A stretch of 64,000 bases of DNA, taken from contig CP136067.1 of the NCBI GenBank assembly GCA_032622095.1, forward strand, positions 74,554,705 to 74,618,704. The letters run 5' to 3'. The position numbers were made by a program, and so were the translations under genes. Positions within the stretch are counted from its first letter, which is position 1. Every line of letters starts with the position of its first letter. This document shows positions 45,017-54,545 of this stretch, one piece after another. The notes below the pieces were generated by a model. That model was given only the letters and a program-made list of their open reading frames with translations. It was not told where the DNA came from and made no database searches. This DNA comes from Siphonodentalium dalli (Eukaryota > Mollusca > Scaphopoda > Gadilida > Siphonodentaliidae).

Positions 45017-45809
45017 CCCCCCCCCCCTTGCACTTCAGTACTCATGCCTAATATCCTATATATTCATAAACCATGGTTCTAGATTCCCGGTATGACAACA
45101 TTCAGATATTTTAACCTGGAAAATTGCATAAATCCTAACATCTAGTGGTCTAACTCCAGACAAATGCATACGGCTACGGACAAGACACCAGGACACACCG
45201 GGCTGACCAAAATGACACACCGGCAATGACACACCGGGCCGACCATTCGGCATGGTGTGCGAAAATTTTGAAATCTGAACATGAAAATCGCAAAATCCTA
45301 GCATCTAGACTAGCCTCAATCCTTCCTAGAGTTGGAAATTTCAAACCTGACACTCCCACTTAGGTTGGAAAATTTCCAACTGATGACAATGCCAATGACA
45401 ATGTTGACCAAATGTATGACACTATTGTTTTCTTAAATTAACTAGCAGTTTTTTTACTGCCCACGGGGTAGGGACCAGCAGTACACAAGCTTTCCAAGTG
45501 TAGGAAATTTCCAACCTGTCACCCCCCCCTAAGGTTGGAAAATTTCCAACTGATGACCATTTCAGTCCAAAATTTTGACAAAAAATAGGAAAATATGCAA
45601 ATATTGGTCCAAAAACAATTTATTCACCCCCCCCCCCTCCCCCCCCAAATAAATTGTTTGAAAATCAAACTACAATAACATTTTCAACCTATTGTTGGTG
45701 TGAAATTTCCAACTAACGTTTTGGCAGGTATGAACTTTCCAACTGTTGAAAAATTTGACCAAAGTTGGGGGGTGGGGAGACACCTCCACCCCCTGTCGCC
45801 ACGTCTCTG
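44894..45809 (-). mobile_element. hAT-like MITE inside the reverse transcriptase
   Basis: The ends CAGGGACGTGGC (44894) and, inverted, CAGAGACGTGGC (45798-45809) are flanked by TGCATAGT (44886-44893) and TGCATATA (45810-45817), an imperfect 8-bp duplication. The inside has several AAATTTCCAACTGATGACC phrases and C/G runs. Orientation follows the host pseudogene. It is also the site of the right-hand tandem-duplication breakpoint at 45016. Confidence 0.7.
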
Positions 45810-46130
45810 TGCATATATAGTCCAGTTTGGATCGCACCATTGCCTCGTACGCTATCTTCTTGCTTTTCTGCGGTGCTCTTTTGAGGGATCGCCGTAGAGA
45901 GCCCAGTGTGCTGTTTGCTTTCTTGACCATGCTTGTTATGTGAGATGTCCATTTTAGGTCGTTTGAGATTGTGGTACCGAGGTAGGGGTTTTCTGTAACT
46001 GATTTAAGGATCTGCATGGTCGTCAAGTGTATAGATGTAGCTGCTTTTGGGTTTGATTTGCATGGCGTAGCACTTCTTTGTGTTGAAACGCATACCCCCC
46101 AAGTCGTTGCCCATTTCTCCAGGTTTTTTA

Positions 46131-46325
46131 AGTCATACGGCTACGGACAAGACACCAGGACTATACAAGAAAATCGAAAATCCTAGCATCTCGACTGGCC
46201 TCGATCAACTGAACCTTTCCTAGTGTTGGAAATTTCAAACCTTATACCCCTCCTCAGGTTGGTAAATTCTCCAACTGATGACCATTTCAGTCCACAAGTT
46301 TGACCAAATGTAGTAAAAATATTGT
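46131..46325. repeat. Stray copy of the MITE interior between repeated RT pieces
   Basis: TACGGCTACGGACAAGACACC and AATCCTAGCATCT repeat 45170-45315. On both sides lies the same RT stretch (CAAGTCGTTGCCCATTTCTC at 46099 and 46346), so about 34 bp of host sequence is duplicated around this piece. Confidence 0.6.
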
Positions 46326-46390
46326 GTTTTGTATTGGCATACCCCAAGTCGTTGCCCATTTCTCCAGCTGAGGTTTTTTAGGTCAGATTG

Positions 46391-47530
46391 TATGGGCAGA
46401 CAAATTAACATATACTCAAATATTTGGAGATATCTCCAAATATTTGGAGATATCTCTAATTCATTTGGAGATATCTCCAAATATTTGGAGATATCTCTAA
46501 TTGATTTGGAGATATCTCCAATTATTTGGAGAGATCTCCAAATATTTGAAAATCTCTTCAAATCATTTAGAGATATCCACAAATGCATTTACGGAGAAGT
46601 ATATTCGATTTATCCACTTACCCATAAATCATTTAGAGATATCTCCAATGTATTTAGAGATATTTCTAACTGATTTGGAGATATCTCCAATTGCTCTTCT
46701 TTATTACGGATAAGTACTTATTTGAGGAGAAGTGCAAATCATTTAGAGATATCTCTAAATCGATTTGGAGATATCTCCAATTCATTTGGAGATATCTCCA
46801 AATAATTAGAGATATCTTCAATTCATTTGGAGATATCTCCAATTATTTGGAGATGTCTCCAAATATTTAGAGATATCTTCAACTGAATTAGAGATATCTC
46901 CAAATATTTAGAGATATCTCCAAATCGAATTATGGAGAAGTATTTATTTACGGATATGTCCAATTGTGGATATGTCGATTTAGAGATGTCTCCAATTATT
47001 TAGAGATATCTCCAATTATTTAGAGATTTCTCCAATTCATTTAGAGATATCTCCAAATGATTAGAGATATATCTAAATCATTTGGAGACATCTCCAATTA
47101 TTTGGAGATATCTCAAAATCGAATTATGGAGAAGTATTTTATTTACGGATATGTGACATATGTTCAAAAAGAACTTATCCTCAAATGAATTGGAGATATC
47201 TTCAAATGATTTAGAGATATCTTCATTTAATTTGGAGATATCTCTAATTCATTTAGAGATAAGTCCAATTCCAGGTTCAATTATGGATATGTGCTGATTT
47301 AAAGATATCTCCAAATATTTAGAGATATCTCCAAATATTTAGAGATATCTCCAAATCATTTAGAGATATCTCCAAATCATTTAGAGATATCTCCAAATAT
47401 TTAGAGATATTTCCAAATATTTAGAGATATCTCCAAATCATTTAGAGATATCTCCAAATATTTAGAGATATCTCCAAATATTTAGAGATATCTCCAAATA
47501 TTTGAGCATATGTTAATTTGGATGCCCATA
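46391..47530. mobile_element. Palindrome-packed MITE, TATGGG ends, 6-bp TSD
   Basis: The left end TATGGGCAGACAAATTAACA matches the inverted right end TATGGGCATCCAAATTAACA, and both continue into CAAATATTTGGAGATATC-type sequence. AGATTG flanks both sides (46385-46390, 47531-47536). The interior holds about thirty AGATATCT palindromes spaced roughly 20 bp apart by AAATATTT, AATCATTT or AATTCATTT spacers. Five spacers are of another type (GGAGAAGTATTTATTTACGG). There is no coding frame. The interrupted reverse transcriptase reads through in frame when the element and one AGATTG are ignored. Confidence 0.85.
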
Positions 47531-47689
47531 AGATTGTAGAGTGATATGGTCGGCAAATTATTTTATCGGTAGATAAAGAAGGCAGTCGTCAGCGAGGAGA
47601 CGAACTTGCGAGGTGACACTGTTGGGCAGGTCGTTGAATTGGCAGAGAAAAAGAGCGGTCCAAGTAGTAAAGGCATACAGCTTGGATAT

Positions 47690-47784
47690 GGCTCGAAATA
47701 TGACGCAATCGCGTTCATGCTTTATATGGCTCGAAATATGACGCACTCGCTTTCGTGACTAAAATGCCGAGGAAGTCACCCATC
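47690..47784. repeat. Short direct repeat GGCTCGAAATATGACGCA
   Basis: Two copies (about 47689 and 47728) of GGCTCGAAATATGACGCA at the 5' edge of the reverse-transcriptase remnant. Confidence 0.6.
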
Positions 47785-48034
47785 AAAGCTCAGATTTGTT
47801 AGATATCGATTTTAGAAATATATTATTTTTCATTATCGGGAATACTTTCTGGCCCAGAACACAGTCAAAATTGCGTTATTATTACCACTTGATTTTAGAG
47901 TTATCCATCCTTGTCTGTTTGAATAGTGTTTTGGTGTACACATCTCGAGCAGGTTACGAAATTGACGGCAATTATTAGTACTCATCTCGAGAAAATAACA
48001 AATTTCAAAAATCAATATCTAATAACTCTGAGCT
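47785..48034. mobile_element. Small inverted-repeat MITE
   Basis: AAAGCTCAGATTTGTTAGAT at 47785 and ATCTAATAACTCTGAGCTTT at 48015-48034 pair over about 36 bp with few mismatches. No target duplication resolved. Confidence 0.6.
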
Positions 48035-48095
48035 TTGTTTTATGGGTTCCTCGACTCGAATCAAATATTTTTTACCCCCAAAGCCAAAGAAATAG

Positions 48096-48249
48096 ATAGA
48101 ACGACACAAGTGTGTGAACTGGTTAACGTTATTGCACGAGTTTGTTGTGACGCGATGATAAAACGAGAACCGGAGGTTCAAGTTTTACCTCGCGGGGCGA
48201 CAAACGAGTGCAATAACGTTAACATGTTCACAACACTGTGTTGTTCTAT
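48096..48249. mobile_element. Foldback hairpin related to 39883-40040
   Basis: ATAGAACGACACAAGTGTG...GTTAACGTTATTGCAC pairs with GTGCAATAACGTTAAC...CACTGTGTTGTTCTAT over about 74 bp. Tip and inner motifs follow the same outline as the hairpin inside the piggyBac element. Confidence 0.7.
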
Positions 48250-49075
48250 GTTTATTGCACACTTTGAAGATTGTGTATTTTAATATAATAACATTTACGT
48301 TGATATTTTTCATATAATTGAACAAACACTTACTTAATGTAGGCTATTCTTCATAATTTAGTGAAGAAATTTTCTGTTAAAGTTGACGTCGCCAACGACG
48401 TTGTTGACGTAATCGGTTTGTATTATTCTAGAACAATACACAATCTTTTATTGAACGTTTGAATTAATCTGTATTTTGCTGTATTCCGCACAAATAAGCC
48501 AGTTGGTGTGCAATAAATAGTAATATAGGACCCTCTGATCGGATTGTTGTTGTTGGAATCTGTTGAGATGGGGACACTCTGTTCGGATTGAGTAACTTTA
48601 ATGAGGATAGTCACACTTGGCGATTTTATTTTCTATAATGCATGTTATAGTTTCCGGTGTTCCACTATGAAAAGTTCGTGAATGTATAAATATAGAACAT
48701 CCTTGACAGTACAGCATGATAGTGATACTAAATTCGATCAACAATTTTAGCATTATTTTTGCCTGCAAGTCGGGTTTTAATTGTTGCTGTTTTTTTTCAT
48801 GGAAAATAAACCAACAAGGGAGGTAATTTCACACAATAAATATTTATAACCCCATGTTATAACTTATTTCAGTATTATCACAATACTGTTTTCAAATGAA
48901 TATATGATAAATTTATTGCAATTTGTGGATATATCTAGCGAAAATATCTCCTTGATTCAGTGTACTTAATTATAAAGGATGTTAGGCATGGCTGGGGCCC
49001 CGAATATTTTGATTCCCGATCCGTTATAAAGTATATTAGGCATATATGCATGGTCAAATGTTTACAATGTTAATG
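48250..49075. other. Nothing recognised
   Basis: AT-rich; only a 63-codon frame without a domain signature. Confidence 0.35.
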
Positions 49076-49079
49076 TTAT

Positions 49080-50762
49080 GAATTTGTTGGGGTGTGAGGG
49101 GTGAATATGTAGTATGCCTTGGGCCCACCCTACCACACCTTTTATTTGACTTAAGTCGGTCAAATAGCGGAGATATGGCATGGGTGCCCTATTTCAACCC
49201 CTCTGGGCGGCGACCATTTTGGATCGGGGTGGGGTGTGAGGGGTGAAGATGTATAATGTCTTGGGCCACCATACAGCACCCTCTATTCAACCTAAGTCAG
49301 TCAAATAGCGGAGATAGGGCATGGGTACCCTATTTAACCCCATCTGGGCGACGACCATTTTGGATCGGGTGGGGTGAAGATGCATGTACAATGTCTTGGG
49401 CCCACCCTACCACACCTTTTATTTGACCCCTAAGTCAGTCAAATATAGGAGATATGGCAAGGGTGCCCTATTTGACCCCATCTGAACGGCGGACATTTTG
49501 GATCGGGTGGGGTATGAGAGGTGAAGATGTAGAATGTATTGGGACCCATACAACACCCTTTATTTGCCCTAAAACGGTCAAGTAGCTGAGATATGGCATG
49601 GGTGCCCTATGTCAGTCCCTCTGGGCGGCGACCATTTCGGATCGGGGTGGGGTGTGAGGGATGAAGATGTAGAATGTCTTGGGCCACCATACAGCACCCT
49701 GTATTCGACCTAAGTCGGTCAAATAGCAGAGATATGACATGGGTGCCCTATTTCAACCCTCTGGGTGGTGACCATGTTGGATCGGGGTGGTCTATGAGGG
49801 GTGAAGATGTAGAATGTCTTGGGTCCACCCTACCGCACCGTTTATTTGACCTAAGTCGGTCAAATAGCGGAGATATGACATGGGTGCCCTATTTGATCCC
49901 ATCTGGACGACGGCCATTTTGAATCGGGTTGGGTGTGAGAGGGGAAGATGTAGAATGTCTTTGGGATCACCGTACAACACCCTTTATTTAACCTAAAGCG
50001 GTCAAGTAGCCGAGATATGGCATGGGTGCCCTATTTGATCCCCTCTTGACGGCAGCCATTTTGGATAGGGGTGGCGTGTGAGGGAGAAGATGAAAAATTC
50101 GCTTGGTGGCCACCCTATAAAATACTTTATTTGACCTAAATAGTCAAATGGCCGAGATATGGATTGGGCACCCTCTAGGTGGCGACCATTTTAGATCGGG
50201 TGGGATGTAAGGGGTGAAGATGTAGAATGACTTGGGCCTACCCTACCTCACCTTTTATTTGACCTAAGACGGTCAAATAGCGGCGATATATGGCATAGGT
50301 GCCCTATTTGATCCCCTCTGGACTGCGACCATTTTGGATCGGGGTGGGGTGTGAGGGGTGGAGATGTGGACCACCGTACAATACCCTTCATTTGACATAA
50401 ACGGTAAAATAGCGGAGATGTTGCATGTGTGCCCTATTTGAACCCATCTGGATGGCAGCCATTTTGGATCGGGGTGGGGTGAGCGGGGTGTGTTGAGAGA
50501 GTGTCTTGGGGGCCACCCTACAACACACTCTATTTGACCTATATATATTTTTTTTAGGGTGAAGAAGTAGAATGTCTTGGGGGCCACTCTGCAATACCCT
50601 TTATTTGACCTAAATCAGTCAAATGGCCGAGATATGGCATGGGTGTCCTATTTGAACCCCTCTGGACGGCGATCATTTGAGATCGGGTGGGATGAGCGGG
50701 GTGTGTTGAGAGAGTGTCTTGGGGGCCACCCTACAACACACTCTATTTGACCTATATATATT
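49080..50762 (+). repeat. Satellite-like array, about 11 units of 140-155 bp
   Basis: Units contain GGATCGGGGTGGGGTGTGAG, GTGAAGATGTAGAATGTCTT, TTTATTTGACCTAAG, GGTCAAATAGCGGAGATATGG and GCGACCATTTTGG. The last two carry a shared variant (GAGCGGGGTGTGTTGAGAGA, CCTATATATATTTTTTT), so they were probably duplicated as a pair. The core repeats resemble pearl core units, but there is no ACGG tract. Confidence 0.85.
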
Positions 50763-51165
50763 TTTTTCGAATAAGGAATACAACACTTGCCGGTGGGTAT
50801 CAATTCAAAGTTCTTGATGATACCAAATGTTATTTCATGTTGCATGATCTAATTAATATAGTTAAAATGAACATAAATTGACCATGTGTATGCCTAGAGT
50901 CCCTTATAAAGGACGGTTCTTTGGCTGGGTTAAACTTTGGAAAAAGACCCTTTGCATTGCCATCCAATGTTGATTTTGCCCATTACTAACCTGAAACTAT
51001 ATAATATCATAAAAATAAATAAGAAAAAAAAAGTTCGGCATATATGGGTTAAATTTTGCAAGACTGGAAAGTTTATTATAGCGAACGGGAGATGTGGAGA
51101 AGATAGGAATATCGGTGAACTAACTTGTCGCGATGCCAGTCTGATAGATTATGTAATAGCTAACG
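50763..51165. other. Nothing recognised
   Basis: No repeat or exon seen. A 107-codon frame (50937-51260) runs into the next element and has no domain. Confidence 0.35.
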
Positions 51166-51171
51166 ATTATG

Positions 51172-52543
51172 TATGGGAGGCCCTTTTCACATTTATTATT
51201 TATTTACGCTTAAGCACAAATAACCTCTATCATTTACGCTTAAGCGCAAATAGATCTTAAGCACAAATGATTTGCACTTAAGCGCAATTAAAAATTAATA
51301 TTCATTGATTCCCCCCTGAATTAATTTTAAATGGCACAGGCCTAAACACATCACTCAAGTCTATTTTGGCCCACCAATGAGGGAAGCAATCCCCCAGTAA
51401 CCCCTATATCCCTTTTATGACATGAAATGGTATATATCTGTGCAGGATATGTCTCATTTATAAAATATAGGCCCTACATTATCTCTGTGATGGAGACACA
51501 CATTCTTGGGGACAGGGATACTGATAATATGAAAATAGGGTTTTTTCCCCCCCTATTTCAAGTACACCATATGAAGGAAGCAAGCTCCTCGGTAGTGGAG
51601 ACCCAGGCAAAGCGGATCACGTAAGGTTTTCTTGTACAAAATGCAACCGGCAATCAGAAATATTAGCACTGTCAGTTTCTAATCATGATGGCATTACATT
51701 TGGCGTAGGATGCATTCAGATGCATCTATTGGTTTGGTTGCTATGGTGATTTTTAATTTTGATCCGCTTTACCTGGCCGTCGGGCAAATCGGATCACCAC
51801 ATCGGGCAAAGCGGATCAGCAAACGAATCCTTCTGAAAATGCAATAATACTCAACTAATCATATACTTTTCAGTTTTATTTATGACAATTATACATAGTT
51901 ATTGCAAATAATTAAAATCGCGTATTTGCAAACGTTCAAATTTTAAAATTATGGACATGCTCCGACAAGGCACGAGTTTTGTCGACCCATCTTATTAAAA
52001 TTGTCCAAATTCACTTAATCTACGCATGTGTACCGGAAGTTAGTCATGTTATGAATGACCCGCTTTGCCCACAGCACATGCATCTTTTTGCAGTCCGGGA
52101 CATCACGCGGGTGTCCTATCTAATTTAGCAAATTGACATATTGTCTTATTCCACACATGTATTGCCTAAGACACCGACAACATTTATTCGGGTAGATGGG
52201 TATGTGATCATCGACATGCACAATAGATATGCGCAAACGCACACTAATTATAAATTTGGTAAAATCGTAAAATGTCGACGAAAATGTTCTACTGGGCTAC
52301 ACAATTTTAGTATATACGTTGTTCTCTGTGGAAAAGTATAAAAACTAACCCAACACGAAACGACCTTATTCTAAAATACGGATAGATAAGGAATAATTTG
52401 ATAGTATTGAAATAATAAAGGTGATCGGCTTTGCCCGGGCGATCCACTTTGCCCGGGTCTCCCCTAACCCCTAATTCCCTTTTTATGGCCATGGAAATGG
52501 CTTAAGCGCAAATAAATAATAAATGTGAAAAGGGCCTCCCATA
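51172..52543. mobile_element. TIR element, TATGGG ends, 6-bp TSD, 1372 bp
   Basis: TATGGGAGGCCCTTTTCACA opens the left end and, inverted, the right end. The match runs about 42 bp, into TTATTATTTATTTRCGCTTA. ATTATG flanks both sides (51166-51171, 52544-52549). GCTTAAGCRCAAAT motifs lie just inside. Further in are six GGGCAAAGCGGATCA-type motifs, three forward (51605, 51781, 51803) and three reversed (52056, 52421, 52440). No transposase frame. Confidence 0.8.
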
Positions 52544-52549
52544 ATTATG

Positions 52550-53187
52550 CACCACATGTGTTCAATTGTAGATTTTTCTGTGTTGTGTTTTAATCCATTA
52601 TTTTATGACGAGCATGCGGCATTGTCATGCACATATTCATACAGAACTCATACATGTAACGGAGTCACAGAACAAAATATTTGAAAAAAAGTTAAAATAA
52701 ATGCTTTTCCTAGAAAACATGAGATAACATCCATTTGTAAATGGAATGACGATAAACGGGATGAGTATATATAACACGTTAGATCATTTGATTTATCTTA
52801 ACTATTCGTGTCCGTTGGAAAAAACTGTAATGATATTTCATACGAACAAGTGAATTATGTGAAGTATGTATGAACATATCAGACATACTAACAAAGCCAG
52901 TGGAGCACGTTTTCGGTAGAAAGCAAGCTTCGTTTTCACGGAAATTGTATAAAAAGAAAAAGTGTAAACCATGGTATGATAATATGGACTGTGTTGAAAT
53001 GAGATCAACTGTTTGCAAATTAAAGTGTCAATAACGAAAATACAAGAGTATAATGTTGACAAACATAATCTTATTTCCGCTACTAAGACATGCAGGTCTA
53101 TGATGGACAAGAACTGGAATGATTGTTAGACAGACACCGGAAAGTGAATTGTTTGATAACGACATGTACACATGGCGAACCATTTAG
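52550..53187. other. Nothing recognised
   Basis: AT-rich; overlapping minus frames of 79-90 codons lack any domain signature. Confidence 0.35.
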
Positions 53188-53799
53188 TTAGTTACTTCTC
53201 AACAGATGGTTCGTCAACTCACAAACCCAGCGAACGCATTGGCATACGTGGACAAAGTTCTGCGACAGTGTTTCGAAGGTTGCTAGCTGTCTCATTCCCT
53301 TGGACAGATGTCTATCTGCTAAGGAGAAGACCATAATGTACCGACTACCCACACTTCTTGACCATGATCCGAAGCAAACTGTGTGACGTCGTCCTGCAGT
53401 TAATAATTGTCTCGTCGAATATCTCACAGCAGAGAAGAACAATACTCGCGGTGCTAGTTTGTGGACATGCGCCATGATAGTGGGAATTAAATGGGCCACG
53501 GTATACACCACCCCTACACCTGGTGCATGTTTAAGATATAGAATGTCATATGCGTGTCGTTTTTTTTTTGTGTGGTAAGATTGTATTTCCACATCCGTTT
53601 CGAAGCCTTCTGATTCAACTTGACCAGACGTACACTTTTGTCTGAATAATACTATGCTAGCCTCTCTCCAAACAATCAGGTGGACTAAAGGATAATGTCT
53701 ATAGCATGAAGGTATGCCTGTAGCCCTTGCTAATGGATTGAATTTTGAAATCCAAAATGGCCGCTGGTGGCCGAATGACCCCAGCTGACTCGTTCCCAT
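53188..53799 (-). other. 203-codon open frame, unidentified
   Basis: The second-longest open frame in the window. Its first 25 or so residues are read from the pearl-like repeat that starts at 53690 (AAATGGCCGCTGG). The remaining 175 residues match nothing I know, and the codon use and composition do not stand out. It could be a chance frame, an old mobile-element remnant, or part of a host exon on either strand. I do not claim it as a gene. Confidence 0.25.
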
Positions 53800-54545
53800 C
53801 TACATGTCAATGTTAACATCCATGACAAATTTCATGATGATCCGACCAAAGGTACGACCTGTAGCCGAGGCAAAAGGATTTAGTTATGCCAAGAGTAAAA
53901 TCAAAGATGGCTGCCAGCAGCCATGTTTTATGGCCAAATGACCCCAAAATGACTCGTTCCCATCTACATGTCAAGATTACCATCCATGACAAATTTCATG
54001 ATGATCCTACCAAAGGTACCACCTGTAACCCGAGCCAAAGGATTTAATCATGCAAAGAGTAAAATCCAAGATGGCTGCTGGCGGCCATGTTTTTCGCCGA
54101 TGACCCCAAAATGACTAGTTCCCATCTACATGTCAATTTAACATAAATGACAAATTTCATGATGATCAGACAAATAGTAAGGACTGTGGCCCATGCTAAT
54201 GGATTGAATTTTGAAATCCAAGATGGCCACTGGTGGCCATGTTTATTGCCAAATGACCCCAAAATGACTCGTTCCCATCTACATGTCAATGTCAAAGCAC
54301 ATGACAAATTTCATAATTAACTGACCAAAGGTACGACCTGTAGCCCGTGCCAAAGGATTTAGTCATGCAAAGAGTAAAATCCAAGATGGCTGCTGGTGGC
54401 CATGGTTTATGGCTGTATGACCCCAAAATGACTTGTTCCCATCTACATGTAATTGTTAACATCCATGACAAATTTCATTATGATCCATCCAAACGTACGA
54501 CCTGTAGCCCGTGCCAAAGGATTTAGTCATGCAAAGAGTGGCCAT
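53690..54545 (+). repeat. pearl-like core array (AAATCCAAGATGGCC family), 5 units
   Basis: Units of about 165 bp contain GTTCCCATCTACATGTCAA, GACAAATTTCATGATGATC, AAAGGATTTAGTCATGC and AAATCCAAGATGGC. Same family as 9160-9770 and 14400-15130. Confidence 0.7.

Larger units (their letters stand above)
44750..47690 (-). pseudogene. CR1-like non-LTR reverse transcriptase, broken by insertions
   Basis: Read on the minus strand from 47690. FNDLPNSVTSQVRL and the active-site box LADD (47558-47640) come first, then a 1140-bp MITE. DLKNL with the W-x-x-T/N-W-G region (46326-46384) is followed by a partial repeat of that region and KKCYAM (46060-46130). YLGTTISNDLKW, SLRRSLKRAP and YEAMVRSKL (45820-45990) follow, then a 916-bp hAT-like MITE. 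The last block is AAVVWDPYEEKD and RRAARFISGDYR (44750-44893). These blocks are in the order of CR1/jockey-type reverse transcriptases, which copy their RNA into a nicked target. Endonuclease and 5' parts were not found. Confidence 0.85.

Noticed and set aside
46329-46713. Open frames of 70-117 codons across the palindrome array
   Set aside because: They arise from the stop-poor GAGATATCTCC repeat in several frames and both strands.
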